Source: Paractinoplanes deccanensis (lineage in GTDB: Bacteria; Actinomycetota; Actinomycetes; Mycobacteriales; Micromonosporaceae). Taken from it: 64,000 bases of DNA. The notes below the pieces were generated by a model. It was given only the letters and a program-made list of their open reading frames with translations. It did not search any database and had not been told where the DNA came from. The translations under genes and the position numbers were made by a program. Within the stretch, counting starts at the first letter, position 1, and each line of letters opens with the position of its first letter. The stretch is taken from contig NZ_BOMI01000123.1 in NCBI RefSeq assembly GCF_016862115.1, forward strand, positions 1-64,000, given 5' to 3'. Positions 52,218 to 62,244 of this stretch are shown one piece after another.

Positions 52218-53290
52218 CAGACCGACACCGCCCGCACGGAAAGGACGTCGGGCAGGTGGGCGGCGACCATGGTCCACGTCTCGCCCTCGTCGTGACTCGC
52301 GAAGACCTCGCCGGCCCGGGTGCCGAAGTAGACGCCGGCCGGGCTGCCGTCGTCGGCGCACATCGCGTCGCGCAGCACCACGGGGTAGTAAGGCCCGTCG
52401 GGCAGCCCCGTCTCCTGTGCCTCCCACTTGTCGCCGCCGTCGGTCGAGCGGAAGACGCGGCAGCGCAGCTCGGTGGGATGCCGCTGGGAGTCGGCGGTCA
52501 GCGGGAAGTTCCAGATCACGCCGGGCCGGGAGGGATGGGCCACCATCGGGAAGCCGAAGTCGCTGGGGAGCGTGTCGGCGATCGACTGCCACGAGTCGCC
52601 GCCGTCGGTGGAGCGGTAGACACCGTGATGATTTTGCGCGTAGAGCCGGTCGGGGTCGGCGCCGTCGCGGGCCACCCGGTGCACGCACTGGCCGAACTCG
52701 GGCCAGGGGTCGGGCATGAAATACGCCTTGATGCCCTTGTTGGCGGGCGCCCAGGTCTCGCCGCCGTCGGAGGTGCGGTAGACGCCGCCGGTGGACATGG
52801 CCACGAGCACGCGGGCGGGGTCGGTGGGGTGCGGCAGGATCGTGTGGATGGCCTGCCCGCCGAAGCCGGCGCCCCACTCGGTGCGGTGGGGGTGGTCCCA
52901 CAGGCCGCGCACGAGCTCGAAGGAGCGGCCGCCGTCGGTGGAGCGGAAGAGCGCGGACGGCTGGGAGCCCGCGTAGATCACGCCGGGCTCGCCGGCGACG
53001 ATCTGCCAGATGCGCTCGACGGAGACGCCGGTGTCGGCGGGGAAGGCGATGGGTGCGGAGTCGGGCTCTGCCCAGGTCTCGCCCAGGTCGTCGCTCACCG
53101 CGACGCTCGGCCCGAAATGTGAGTTGTCCACCGCGGCGAGAAGCCGCGGCCGGGAACCCCGGTTGTCCACGCCGATCGTGTAGATCGCCGTGCCGGAGAA
53201 CTGTGCCGGTCCCACTTGCCAGGTCCGGCGGTCGTCGCTGGTGGCCAGGAACAGCCCTTTCTGCGTTCCGATCGCGAGCAGCGTTGTCAT
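52217..53290 (-). CDS. BNR/sialidase-like beta-propeller protein
   Basis: A 357-residue protein made of repeated Asp-box-type units: VSDDLGETWAEP, FRSTDGGRSFELV, YRTSDGGETWAPA, YRSTDGGDSWQSI, FRSTDGGDKWEAQ and FASHDEGETWTMV, spaced 45-60 residues apart, which fits a six- or seven-bladed propeller. It starts MTTLLAIGTQKGLFLATSDD without a signal peptide, so it is probably cytoplasmic. Catalytic Arg triad and Tyr of true sialidases are not evident; the sialidase name should not be taken as function. It is coupled to the MoaD-like gene. Confidence 0.85.
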   Translation of the reverse strand: MTTLLAIGTQKGLFLATSDDRRTWQVGPAQFSGTAIYTIGVDNRGSRPRLLAAVDNSHFGPSVAVSDDLGETWAEPDSAPIAFPADTGVSVERIWQIVAGEPGVIYAGSQPSALFRSTDGGRSFELVRGLWDHPHRTEWGAGFGGQAIHTILPHPTDPARVLVAMSTGGVYRTSDGGETWAPANKGIKAYFMPDPWPEFGQCVHRVARDGADPDRLYAQNHHGVYRSTDGGDSWQSIADTLPSDFGFPMVAHPSRPGVIWNFPLTADSQRHPTELRCRVFRSTDGGDKWEAQETGLPDGPYYPVVLRDAMCADDGSPAGVYFGTRAGEVFASHDEGETWTMVAAHLPDVLSVRAVSV

Positions 53291-53354
53291 GCCGATGAGT
53301 ATGCGCCGAGGGTCCGACATAAATGGCGCACAAGGCGGGTGGGAGAATGAACGG

Positions 53355-53768
53355 GTGAGCTCTAAGCCCCTTCTCCGCGTCCGCAAGACCGGCGCACTGC
53401 TGGTCGCGGCCGTGCTGGCGTTCCTCGGCGCCATCCCGTTCGCCGGCGCCCGGTGGGAGCTCACCCCGATCCTGCTGATCCCCGTCGTCTTCTTCGTCTG
53501 GGCGTGGCGGGCCGGCACCGATGTCTACGAGGACGAGCTGCGCGTCAAGGCGCTCGTGGGCAGCACCCGGGTGCCGTGGCCGCGGATCGCCGAGCTGGCG
53601 CCCGACGAGCGCGGCCAGGTCTCCGCCCTGCTCGACAACGGCAACGTCATCAAGCTGACCGCCGTGACCACCCACAACCTGCCGAACGTGCTCGCCGCGG
53701 GCAAGCAGAAGATCTCCGCCGACGGCCAGGAGATCACCGGCGACGAGGAGATCAAGGACGCCGACTGA
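53355..53768 (+). CDS. PH-domain-like membrane protein
   Basis: A 137-residue protein with two close hydrophobic segments (TGALLVAAVLAFLGAIPF and LTPILLIPVVFFVWAW) and then a soluble domain DVYEDELRVKALVGSTRVPW PRIAEL type, characteristic of small bacterial PH-like (bPH6) proteins of Actinobacteria. Role unknown. GTG 53355 is used. It is divergent from the propeller gene and precedes the dehydrogenase lipoprotein by 48 bp. Confidence 0.78.
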   Translation: MSSKPLLRVRKTGALLVAAVLAFLGAIPFAGARWELTPILLIPVVFFVWAWRAGTDVYEDELRVKALVGSTRVPWPRIAELAPDERGQVSALLDNGNVIKLTAVTTHNLPNVLAAGKQKISADGQEITGDEEIKDAD

Positions 53769-53816
53769 CTCAGGTTGCGCCGCTACCCTGGGGTGCGTCG
53801 AGATCGAGGAGGTCGA

Positions 53817-54995
53817 GTGATCGTGCGTTCCCGCCGAGGCCGGGCCGGCGCCGCCGCGCTGGTCGCCGTGCTCGCGCTCACCGCGGGGTGCAGCTTCGGG
53901 CCGCCCGATCCCGATCAGCAGGGCGCCCCGCCCAACCTGCCCAAGCCCTCGGCCGCCGTGCCGTCCGGCGAGGCCGGCGAGCCCGAGGGCGGCACCCAGG
54001 AGGTCGCCATCACGGTGCTGGCCAGGGCGCTCGACGTCCCGTGGGGCATGGCCTTCCTGCCCGACGGCGCGGCGCTGGTCACCGAGCGCGACACCGGCCG
54101 CATCCTCGAGATCGGTCCCGACTCCAACGCGGACGGCCTGACCATCACCGAGGCGCAGCGCCTCGCCGAGGTGCAGGCGTCGGGCGACGGCGGCCTGCTC
54201 GGCATCGCGGTGTCGCCGAAGTACGAGAGCGACAAGACCGTCTACGTCTACTACTCGACGGCCAAGGACAACCGGATCGGCAAGCTCACCCTCGGCGGCA
54301 AGCTCACCCCGATCCTCACCGGCATCCCGCGCTCCGTCGACGCCAACGGCGGCGCGCTCGCCTTCGGCCCCGACAATTTCCTGTACGCGGGGACGGGCGA
54401 CGGCACGAGCGCTGGCACGCTCGCGCAGGACCCGAAGAGCCTCGGCGGCAAGATCCTGCGCATGACCACCGCCGGCAAGCCCGCACCGGGCAACCCGGTG
54501 GCGACCTCGCTCGTCTGGTCCTCCGGTCACCACAACGTCCAGGGCATCACCTGGGACAAGACCAAGAGGATGTACGCGACGGAGACCGGCCAGAAGAAGT
54601 CCGGCGAGCTCAACGTGATCGTCAAGGGCAAGAACTACGGCTGGCCCAAGGCCGACGGCGCGGCGACCGACCCGAAGCTGACCAACCCGATGGTCAGCTG
54701 GCCGATCGCCGAGTCCTCCTGCTCCGGCGTGGCCGCGCTGGAGCAGACAGTGGCCACGGCCTGCCTGGCCGGCAAGCGGGTCTACCTGCTGAGCGTCACC
54801 GGCAACGGCACCGTGCTCGGCACCCCGCAGTCGGTGCTCACCGACGAGTACGGCCGGCTGCGCGGCATCGTCGCCGCCCCCGACGGCTCGCTCTGGGTGA
54901 GCACGTCCAACCGGGAGGACGACGGCAATCCCGCGACCGACGACGACCGCATCATTCGGCTGGTCTTCTCCGATGGTGGCGCCGGCCGCAGTTGA
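53817..54995 (+). CDS. Glucose/sorbosone dehydrogenase-family lipoprotein
   Basis: A 392-residue lipoprotein. The signal peptide ends at lipobox LTAGC (Cys about 25), followed by a Pro-rich linker. The beta-propeller domain has VPWGMAFLPDGAALVTERDT, DGGLLGIAVSPKYESDKTVY, GGALAFGPDNFLYAGTGDG, SSGHHNVQGITW and the family's GELNVIVKGKNYGWP. Relatives are PQQ-dependent aldose sugar dehydrogenases (YliI type), but the substrate is unknown. The His of HHNVQG fits the active-site His. GAGGAG precedes the GTG. Confidence 0.88.
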   Translation: MIVRSRRGRAGAAALVAVLALTAGCSFGPPDPDQQGAPPNLPKPSAAVPSGEAGEPEGGTQEVAITVLARALDVPWGMAFLPDGAALVTERDTGRILEIGPDSNADGLTITEAQRLAEVQASGDGGLLGIAVSPKYESDKTVYVYYSTAKDNRIGKLTLGGKLTPILTGIPRSVDANGGALAFGPDNFLYAGTGDGTSAGTLAQDPKSLGGKILRMTTAGKPAPGNPVATSLVWSSGHHNVQGITWDKTKRMYATETGQKKSGELNVIVKGKNYGWPKADGAATDPKLTNPMVSWPIAESSCSGVAALEQTVATACLAGKRVYLLSVTGNGTVLGTPQSVLTDEYGRLRGIVAAPDGSLWVSTSNREDDGNPATDDDRIIRLVFSDGGAGRS

Positions 54996-55042
54996 CCGGT
55001 GACACGGTTTGACGGGAAGCGGGTGGGGGCAGGGAGCCGACG

Positions 55043-56680
55043 ATGACCGAGCACAAGGCCTCGGCGGCGACGTGGCGCCGCGGGTGGGCAGCAGTTGACC
55101 GATACGCGCGGGCGACCGCCCGGTTCGCCGGACGGGTGCGCCGCAGCCGCTGGACCCGCAGGGTGCGCACCGGCGCGGCGATCGCGCTGGTCGGTGTCGG
55201 CGGCGTGGTGGTCGGCACGATGCTCTTCGCGCACGCCGACCTCAACGTCGGCCCGTTCCGCGCCGAGATGTCGATCAGCCCGTCGCTGTTCGGCGGCACC
55301 GAGGTCGACCTGCCGCCGCTCGGCTCGCTCCACCTCGACAGCCACAGCGGCCCGATCCACCTCAAGGTCAACCTGGCGTCGCTCGACCAGAGCCGCACCG
55401 AGGCGCTGATCGACGATCCCACGGCGATCAGCTCGGCCGGCGAGAACGCGGTCGAGGACGTCCGCACCGGCGTGATCCGGCTCGGCGTGCGCACGCTCGG
55501 CATCGCGGTGCTCAGCGCGCTGATCCTCTCGGCCCTGATCTTCCGGAACGTGCGCCGGGTGGCCGCCGCGGGCGTGACGGCCCTGGTGGTGACCGGGGGC
55601 AGTCTCGGCCTGGCGGCCGGCACGCTGCGCCCCGACTCGATCGCCGAGCCACGATACGAGGGCCTGCTCGTCAACGCGCCCGCCGTGGTCGGCGACGCTC
55701 GCCGCATCGCGGACAACTACGGCAAGTACGCCGACCAGCTCCAGCAGATCGTCAGCAACGTGAGCCGCCTCTACACGACGGTCTCCGCGCTCCCGGTCTA
55801 CGAGCCGGCCGGCAACACCACCCGCATCCTGCACGTCTCGGACCTGCACCTGAACCCGTCGTCGTGGGGCCTGATCCGCACGGTGGTGCAGACCTTCGAG
55901 ATCGACGCCGTGATCGACACCGGCGACCTGGTCGACTGGGGCAGCAGCGCCGAGACGGGGTACGCGGCCTCGATCCCCTCGGTCGGCGTCCCGTACATCT
56001 GGGTCCGCGGCAACCACGACTCGGCAGCGATCCAGGCCGCGGTGAAGCGCCAGGACAACGCGATCGTGCTGGACAACCAGATCACCGAGGTGGACGGCCT
56101 GACCATCGCGGGCATCGGCGACCCGGAGTTCACCCCCGACAAGAGCGAGACCCCGGCGGCGGAGGACCCGGCCGCCACGGCCGACGACCCGCTGCTGCGC
56201 GCCGGCACCCAGCTCGCCGACACGGTCCGCGCCTCGGGCAAGACGGTCGACGTCGCGCTTGTGCACGACCCGGCGATGGCGCCCCCGCTCTCCGGGGTGG
56301 TGCCGCTGGTGCTGGCCGGCCACAAGCACCAGCGCGAGGTGAGCCTGCTGCCCGCGCCGGCCGCGGAGCCGGGCGCCTCCGTGTCGCCCTCCCCGGCGCC
56401 CTCCGCCGACGGCGCGGCGCAGCAGCCGATGGAGACCCGCCTGATGGTCGAGGGTTCCACGGGCGGCGCCGGCCTGCGCGGCCTGGAGAAGGAGGAGCCG
56501 ACCCCGTTGAGCCTGTCGGTCCTCTACTTCGACGAGAATCGCCAGCTCAAGGCATACGACGACATCCAGCTGGGCGGCACCGGCGAGTCCAACGTCGAGA
56601 TGCAGCGCAACGTGGTCGGCGCCGAGCCCGAGGAGACGGAGTCCCCGTCCCCCTCGACGTCGGTGGTGCCGCAACGCTGA
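55043..56680 (+). CDS. Membrane-anchored metallophosphoesterase
   Basis: A 545-residue protein. Hydrophobic segments lie at about 45-66 and 150-200, separated by an extracytoplasmic region of about 85 residues; the C-terminal half is a calcineurin-like phosphoesterase: ILHVSDLHLN, VIDTGDLVDWG, WVRGNHDSAA, ALVHDPAMA and VLAGHKHQREV, giving the two-metal ligand set. Long Pro/Ser-rich linkers (EPGASVSPSPAPSADGA; SPSPSTSVVPQR) frame the last part. It may act on an envelope phosphoester or nucleotide. ATG 55043 follows the preceding stop by 47 bp. Confidence 0.87.
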   Translation: MTEHKASAATWRRGWAAVDRYARATARFAGRVRRSRWTRRVRTGAAIALVGVGGVVVGTMLFAHADLNVGPFRAEMSISPSLFGGTEVDLPPLGSLHLDSHSGPIHLKVNLASLDQSRTEALIDDPTAISSAGENAVEDVRTGVIRLGVRTLGIAVLSALILSALIFRNVRRVAAAGVTALVVTGGSLGLAAGTLRPDSIAEPRYEGLLVNAPAVVGDARRIADNYGKYADQLQQIVSNVSRLYTTVSALPVYEPAGNTTRILHVSDLHLNPSSWGLIRTVVQTFEIDAVIDTGDLVDWGSSAETGYAASIPSVGVPYIWVRGNHDSAAIQAAVKRQDNAIVLDNQITEVDGLTIAGIGDPEFTPDKSETPAAEDPAATADDPLLRAGTQLADTVRASGKTVDVALVHDPAMAPPLSGVVPLVLAGHKHQREVSLLPAPAAEPGASVSPSPAPSADGAAQQPMETRLMVEGSTGGAGLRGLEKEEPTPLSLSVLYFDENRQLKAYDDIQLGGTGESNVEMQRNVVGAEPEETESPSPSTSVVPQR

Positions 56681-56684
56681 CGCA

Positions 56685-56951
56685 TTGACAAGGTCCACTT
56701 CGCGGCCGTACGTTTCCCCGCCCGCGTCGTTCCTGCTCTTCGTCAACGCGGACGACTCCTACGCCGACGATCCGGCCGCCGGCCTGGGCATGCACGCCCT
56801 CCGGATGGGAATCAGGGTGGCCGGTGTGGTGCTGCTGCTGTTCGGTGTCTGGCAGATCCGCGAGCAGATCCACCGTGCGGTCGCCGCCGCGGGCGTGACC
56901 TTGCGGGTGGCGGATCTGTGCCCGCGCGCCGCCCCGCCAGCTGGCGCCTGA
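56685..56951 (+). CDS. Doubtful small membrane protein
   Basis: An 88-codon frame from TTG 56685, or shorter from ATG 56790, contains one hydrophobic stretch (VAGVVLLLFGVWQIREQI) flanked by basic residues. It lies just downstream of the phosphoesterase gene. There is no good ribosome binding site and no family is recognised, so it may be spurious. Confidence 0.3.
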   Translation: MTRSTSRPYVSPPASFLLFVNADDSYADDPAAGLGMHALRMGIRVAGVVLLLFGVWQIREQIHRAVAAAGVTLRVADLCPRAAPPAGA

Positions 56952-57277
56952 CCGCCCACGCGGGACCACAACGGCCCACCCTCGTCGGATCGGCAGCCAC
57001 CCGAGCCCGCCCGCCGGCGCCCACGCGGGCCCACACCGCCCACCCTCGTCATACCGGTAGCCACGCTGACCCCGCCGGGCGGCGTCTGACCCCCCCGCCG
57101 GGCGCACACCGCCCGGCCGGCGGCAACCGCCCGGGGCGCCGCCGGACCAACTCGGGTGCGCGGCCGCAGGGGTTGCCCTCGTTGCAGGACAACCCGGCGG
57201 CCGCGGCAGGAGGCCGGGACGGCACGGCCCGGGCTCGGTGGCCGAGGGCTGTTCGGCCGCCCGTACCTCTTCTTGAT
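56952..57277. other. Gene-free stretch with degenerate direct repeat
   Basis: This 326-bp gap holds two imperfect copies of a roughly 60-bp unit (containing CCCACGCGGG and CGGCCCACCCTCGTC or close variants, near 56955 and 57020) and a small hairpin GGGTTG...CAACCC near 57171-57196. It contains no convincing gene. It may hold the terminator of gatB, which ends at 57278 on the minus strand. Confidence 0.5.
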
Positions 57278-58771
57278 CTAGGAGAGACGCTGGAGGATCA
57301 GCTCGCGGACGGACTTGGCGTCGGCCTGGCCGCGGGTGGTCTTCATGACGGCGCCGACCAGGGCGCCGGCGGCGGCCACCTTGCCGTCGCGGATCTTGGC
57401 GGCGATGTCGGGGTTGGCGGCGATGGCCTCGTCGACGGCGGCGGTCAGGGCGCCGGTGTCGGAGACGACCTCGAGGCCACGGGCGGCCATGACCTCGGCC
57501 GGGTCGCCCTCGCCGGCCACGACGCCCTCGAGCACCGTGCGGGCCAGCTTGTCGTTGAGCTTGCCCTCGTCGACCAGCTTTTGCAGGGCGGCGACCTGAG
57601 CGGGCGTGGCGCCGACGTCGGCGAGCTCCACACCGGTCTCGTTGGCGCGGCGGGCCAGCTCACCCATCCACCACTTGCGGGCGCCCGCGGGCGACGCGCC
57701 GGCGGCGATGGTCTCCTCGATCAGCTCGACGGCGCCCGCGTTGGCCACGGACTGCATGTCGATCGCGCTGATGCCCCACTCCTCGCTCAGCCGGGCGCGC
57801 TTGGCGCTCGGGCGCTCGGGCAGGGCCGCCTTGAGCTCGGCCACCCACGCCGGGTCGGGCGCGATCGGCACCAGGTCGGGCTCGGGGAAGTAGCGGTAGT
57901 CGGTCGCCGTCTCCTTGGAGCGGCCGGGGCTGGTGTCGCCGCGGTCCTCGTGGAAGTGGCGGGTCTCCTGCACGATGCGGCCACCCTCGTCGAGCACCGA
58001 CGTCTGCCGGATGATCTCGGAGCGGACGGCGCGCTCGACGGAGCGCAGCGAGTTGACGTTCTTGGTCTCGGTGCGGGTGCCCCACTCCTCGCCGGGCTTG
58101 TTGAGCGAGGTGTTGACGTCGCAGCGCAGCGAGCCCTGCTCCATGCGCACGTCGGAGACGCCGAGCGAGCGGATGATGTCGCGCAGCTCGGTCACGTAGG
58201 CCCGGGCCACCTCGGGGGCGAGCGCGCCGAGGCCCGGCACCGGCTTGGTGACGATCTCGACCAGCGGGATGCCGGCGCGGTTGTAGTCGACGAGCGACTC
58301 GGTGGCGCCGTGGATGCGGCCGGTCGCGCCGCCCACGTGCAGCGTCTTGCCCGTGTCCTCCTCGAGGTGCACGCGCTCGATGCCGATGCGGTAGGTCTTG
58401 CCGTCGAACTCGACGTCGACGTAGCCGTCGGTGCACAGCGGCTCGTCGTACTGCGAGGTCTGGAAGTTCTTCGGCATGTCGGGGTAGAAGTAGTTCTTGC
58501 GCGCCATGCGGCACCAGGTGGCGATGTCGCAGTTGAGCGCCAGGCCGATCCGGATGGTCGCCTCGATGCCGGCCCGGTTGGCCACCGGCAGCGCGCCGGG
58601 CAGGGCCAGGCAGACCGGGCAGACCTGAGTGTTGGGCTCGGCGCCGAAGTCGGTGCGGCAGCCGCAGAACATCTTGGTGGCCGTGCCCAGCTCGACGTGG
58701 GTCTCCAGGCCGATGACCGGCTCGTAACGCGAAACGGCGTCCTCGTATGAGGGCAGCACGGTGGTGGTCAT
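57278..58771 (-). CDS. gatB: Aspartyl/glutamyl-tRNA amidotransferase subunit B
   Basis: A 497-residue GatB. The cradle domain begins [20 protein letters not shown], with zinc ligands in [19 protein letters not shown], and shows [27 protein letters not shown] and [15 protein letters not shown]. The C-terminal YqeY-like tail domain ends [20 protein letters not shown]. GatB phosphorylates and positions misacylated Glu-tRNA-Gln (or Asp-tRNA-Asn). ATG 58771 follows GGGAG. In this locus gatA and gatC are separated from gatB by an M1 peptidase gene on the opposite strand. Confidence 0.95.
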   Translation of the reverse strand: MTTTVLPSYEDAVSRYEPVIGLETHVELGTATKMFCGCRTDFGAEPNTQVCPVCLALPGALPVANRAGIEATIRIGLALNCDIATWCRMARKNYFYPDMPKNFQTSQYDEPLCTDGYVDVEFDGKTYRIGIERVHLEEDTGKTLHVGGATGRIHGATESLVDYNRAGIPLVEIVTKPVPGLGALAPEVARAYVTELRDIIRSLGVSDVRMEQGSLRCDVNTSLNKPGEEWGTRTETKNVNSLRSVERAVRSEIIRQTSVLDEGGRIVQETRHFHEDRGDTSPGRSKETATDYRYFPEPDLVPIAPDPAWVAELKAALPERPSAKRARLSEEWGISAIDMQSVANAGAVELIEETIAAGASPAGARKWWMGELARRANETGVELADVGATPAQVAALQKLVDEGKLNDKLARTVLEGVVAGEGDPAEVMAARGLEVVSDTGALTAAVDEAIAANPDIAAKIRDGKVAAAGALVGAVMKTTRGQADAKSVRELILQRLS

Positions 58772-58899
58772 GCGGTGAGCTCCCAGGTGAAGGACTGGCG
58801 ACTGAACGGCTTTAAGACTAGTGGGCCCCACCGACAGAAATTCCGGTGACCCAGGACCCGCCCCCACGGCGGATGATCATTTAGGTACCGTTCGCGGCC

Positions 58900-60357
58900 A
58901 TGCGACGCGTTCCCCTCGCCGTCGTCGCCCTCACCGCGGCATCTCTGCTCGCCGGTTGCGACGGCACGCCCACCCCCGAGCCGGTCACGCCGACGGCCTC
59001 CGCCCCACCCTCGGCCCCCGCCAAGGCCGCGATCGACTACTCCGCCTGGCAGGCCGGCTCGTCGCGGCCGGTCGCCGACAAGCTCTACCCCCAGCACGGC
59101 ACCGCCGCCCTCGACGTCCTGCACTACGACCTCCAGCTCGCCTGGCAGCCCAAGACCAAAACGCTCACCGGCAAGGCCACGCTGCGCATCCGCCCCACCG
59201 CCGACGCGCCACAGATCAAACTCGACTTCAAGCCGTACGCGCTGGGCGAAGTCACCGTGGACGGCGCCGCGGTGTCCGGCGCCAAGGTGACCGGCGAAAA
59301 GCTTGTCGTACCGGCTGCCGTGAAAAGCGATGAACCGGTCACCCTGGCCGTCGACTACCACGGCAAGCCGGCCACGACCCCGATGCCGTCACACCGCAGC
59401 GACGTGGAGCCGCTCGGCCTGACGATCACCAAGGACGGCGGCCTCTGGACGATGCAGGAGCCGTTCGGGGCCTTCACCTGGTACCCGGCGAACGACCAGC
59501 CGTCCGACAAGGCGCTCTACGACATCGCGGTGACCGTGCCGGCGGGCTGGTCGGCGATCGCGGCGGGCACCCCGGTGGGCCAGAGCGGCACCACGTTCCG
59601 CTACCGCAGCACCGACCCGATGGCGTCCTACCTCCAGACGCTGGCCGTCGGCAAATACAAGAAGGTCACCGCCAAGGGCCCGCACAACCTGCCGCTGACG
59701 TACTGGTACCGCCCCGGCGTCGACGAGCGGCTGCTGCCGTCGATGAAGAAGTCGCCGGCGTTCCTGAGCTTCCTGGAGAAGCGCTTCGGCCCCTACCCGT
59801 TCCCCACCGGCGGCATCGTGATCGTCGACTCGGCCTCCGGCATGGAGACCCAGCAGATGATCACGATGGGCGGCAAGCCGGCGAAGTTCGACCCGGCCGC
59901 CTACGAGGAGGACCTGCTCCACGAGTACGCACACCAGTGGTTCGGCGACTCGGTGACCCCGAGCACCTGGACCGACCTGTGGCTCAACGAGGGCTGGGCG
60001 ACCTACGTGCAGTTCCTCTACCAGCAGAGCATCGACCACTTCAGCGACGCGGAGCTGGAGCGCTACCTGCGCGAGGCCGACGCGTCGCTGCGCGCCAAGC
60101 TGGGCCCGCCCGGCTCGCCCAAGGCGGCGAACTTCGCGGAGAGCAACGTCTACCTCTGCCCGGCCGCGATGCTCAAGGAGCTGAACGACGCCCTCGGCGA
60201 CGCGAAGTTCTTCGCGCTCGGCAAGGCGTGGGTCCAGACGCAGAAGAACACCCAGCAGAACCGGGCGTCGTTCATCGCCTTCGTCAACAAGCAGACCGGC
60301 AAGGACTTCACCAAGCTGATCAACAGTTGGCTGGACGCGAGGTCCACCCCGAAGTAG
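58900..60357 (+). CDS. M1-family metallopeptidase lipoprotein
   Basis: A 485-residue exported protein: lipobox LLAGC (Cys about 20), a Pro/Thr linker, then the M1 beta-domain and catalytic domain. The zinc site is complete: HEYAHQWFGD (HExxH) and the third ligand Glu in DLWLNEGWATYVQFLY, 18 residues on. The exopeptidase motif GAMEN reads SGMETQ, so peptide-N-terminus recognition may differ from classical aminopeptidases. It is inserted between gatB and gatA on the other strand and converges on gatA. Confidence 0.9.
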   Translation: MRRVPLAVVALTAASLLAGCDGTPTPEPVTPTASAPPSAPAKAAIDYSAWQAGSSRPVADKLYPQHGTAALDVLHYDLQLAWQPKTKTLTGKATLRIRPTADAPQIKLDFKPYALGEVTVDGAAVSGAKVTGEKLVVPAAVKSDEPVTLAVDYHGKPATTPMPSHRSDVEPLGLTITKDGGLWTMQEPFGAFTWYPANDQPSDKALYDIAVTVPAGWSAIAAGTPVGQSGTTFRYRSTDPMASYLQTLAVGKYKKVTAKGPHNLPLTYWYRPGVDERLLPSMKKSPAFLSFLEKRFGPYPFPTGGIVIVDSASGMETQQMITMGGKPAKFDPAAYEEDLLHEYAHQWFGDSVTPSTWTDLWLNEGWATYVQFLYQQSIDHFSDAELERYLREADASLRAKLGPPGSPKAANFAESNVYLCPAAMLKELNDALGDAKFFALGKAWVQTQKNTQQNRASFIAFVNKQTGKDFTKLINSWLDARSTPK

Positions 60358-60375
60358 GGGCGGACCTCGCGCACC

Positions 60376-61839
60376 TCACAGCGCGGGCGGGGTGAGGGTG
60401 CCGACCGCCGACTCCAGGGCCGCGGCGACGCGGTACATGCGGTCGTCGGCCATGGTCGGCGCCATCACCTGGAACCCGACGGGCAGGCCGTCGGCGAGGC
60501 CGCACGGGACCGAGATCGCCGGGCCGCCGTACAGGTTGGTGGGAATCGTGAAGAGGTCCGCCAGGTACATCTGGTAGGGGTCGCTGGTGCGCGAGCCGAA
60601 CGGGAACGCGACGAACGGGGTGGTCGGCGAGACCAGCACGTCGACGCGCTCGAAGGCGGACTCGAAGTCGCGGGTGATCAGCGTGCGGACCTTCTGGGCC
60701 TGCCCGTAGTAGGCGTCGTAGTAGCCGGAGGACAGCGCGTAGGTGCCGAGGATGATGCGGCGCTTCACCTCGGGGCCGAAGCCGGCCTCGCGGGTCAGCG
60801 ACATGACCTCCTCGAGCGAGCGGTTGCCGTCGTCGCCGACGCGCAGGCCGTAGCGCACGCCGTCGAAGCGGGCCAGGTTGGACGACGCCTCGCTCGGGGC
60901 GATCAGGTAGTAGGCCGGCAACGCGTACTGGAAGTGGGGGCAGGAGACCTCCACGACCTCGGCGCCCAGCTTGACCAGGGCCTCGAGCGACTCGTGGAAG
61001 GCGGCCAGCACGCCCGGCTCGGAGCCGTCGCCGGCGAACTCCTTGACCAGGCCCAGCTTGACGCCGGCCAGGTCGCCCGAGCCGCCGCGGCGGGCCGCGG
61101 CCACGACGTCGGGCACCGGCTGCGGGATCGAGGTGGAGTCGCGCGGGTCGTGGCCGGCGATCACCGAGTGGAGCAGGGCCGCGTCCTCGACCGTGCGGGC
61201 GCAGGGGCCCGGCGTGTCGAGCGACGAGGAGAACGCGATGAGGCCGTAGCGGGAGGTGCCGCCGTACGTCGGCTTGGCGCCGACCGTGCCGGTGACCGCG
61301 CCGGGCTGGCGGATCGAGCCGCCGGTGTCGGTGCCGATGGCGAGCGGGGCCTCGTACGCCGCGAGGGCCGCCGCGCTGCCGCCGCCCGAGCCGCCGGGGA
61401 TGCGCCCGAGGTCCCAGGGGTTGTTCGTGGCGCCGTACGCCGAGTATTCGGTGGAGGAGCCCATCGCGAACTCGTCCATGTTGGTCTTGCCGAGCATCAC
61501 CGTGCCGGCCGCGCGCAGCCGCTCGACGAGCGTCGCGTCGTAGGGCGGCACCCAGCCCTCAAGGATCTTCGAGGCGGCGGTGGTGGGCACGCCCTTGGTG
61601 GCGATGACGTCCTTGACAGCGACGGGCACGCCGGCGAGCGGGCCGGTGACCTCGCCCTTGTCGACCCGCTCGGCGGCGGCGAGCGCGCCCTCGCGGTCGA
61701 CGTGGAGGAAGGCGTGGACGCGGTCGTCGACGGCCTCGATGCGGTCGAGGTGGGCGGTGGCGACCTCGACGGCCGAGGTCTCCTTGTCGGCGATCGCCTT
61801 GGCGAGCTGAGCCGCCGACATCCTGATCAGATCGGTCAC
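60376..61839 (-). CDS. gatA: Glutamyl-tRNA(Gln) amidotransferase subunit A
   Basis: A 487-residue amidase-signature enzyme. The Lys of the Ser-cis-Ser-Lys triad is in [19 protein letters not shown], the serines in [20 protein letters not shown] and [34 protein letters not shown] follows. It releases ammonia from glutamine for transfer to Glu-tRNA-Gln. The start is GTG 61839 (or ATG 61821), 5 bp after the gatC stop. It converges on the M1 peptidase gene, 18 bp apart. Confidence 0.95.
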   Translation of the reverse strand: MTDLIRMSAAQLAKAIADKETSAVEVATAHLDRIEAVDDRVHAFLHVDREGALAAAERVDKGEVTGPLAGVPVAVKDVIATKGVPTTAASKILEGWVPPYDATLVERLRAAGTVMLGKTNMDEFAMGSSTEYSAYGATNNPWDLGRIPGGSGGGSAAALAAYEAPLAIGTDTGGSIRQPGAVTGTVGAKPTYGGTSRYGLIAFSSSLDTPGPCARTVEDAALLHSVIAGHDPRDSTSIPQPVPDVVAAARRGGSGDLAGVKLGLVKEFAGDGSEPGVLAAFHESLEALVKLGAEVVEVSCPHFQYALPAYYLIAPSEASSNLARFDGVRYGLRVGDDGNRSLEEVMSLTREAGFGPEVKRRIILGTYALSSGYYDAYYGQAQKVRTLITRDFESAFERVDVLVSPTTPFVAFPFGSRTSDPYQMYLADLFTIPTNLYGGPAISVPCGLADGLPVGFQVMAPTMADDRMYRVAAALESAVGTLTPPAL

Positions 61840-61844
61840 GGCGG

Positions 61845-62144
61845 TCAGTCCTCCTCGTCCAGGATCCGCGGTACGCGGAAGCGGCCCTCGTACGCGTCGG
61901 GAGCCCCGGAGAGCGCCTCGTCCTGCGTGAGGCACGGCTGCGGCACGTCGTCGCGGTACACGTTCGTCAGCGGCACGGAGTGTGAGGTCGGCGGGATGTC
62001 CTCCGCGGCCACCTCACCGACCCGGGCGACGGACTGGAGGATCACGTCGAGCTGGCCCGCGAACCGATCCAGTTCCTCCTCGGTCACGGCGAGCCGCGAC
62101 AGGCGCGCCAGGTGGGCGACCTCTTCGCGGGAGATGGCGGCCAT
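61845..62144 (-). CDS. gatC: Glutamyl-tRNA(Gln) amidotransferase subunit C
   Basis: A 99-residue Gat[21 protein letters not shown], then [20 protein letters not shown] and [12 protein letters not shown]. It stabilises GatA within the complex. It is the first gene of gatCA, and an AT-richer segment at 62150-62190 (ACTTTCTCGAATGCG) may contain the promoter. Confidence 0.92.
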   Translation of the reverse strand: MAAISREEVAHLARLSRLAVTEEELDRFAGQLDVILQSVARVGEVAAEDIPPTSHSVPLTNVYRDDVPQPCLTQDEALSGAPDAYEGRFRVPRILDEED

Positions 62145-62244
62145 CCTGCCCCTACTTTCTCGAATGCGACGCTGACTGGTGGAGTCTATTTCGCCCGCGG
62201 ATGGCGGCGGCTGGCGGGACCGCCGCGGCGCGGCGCGTGCCCCG

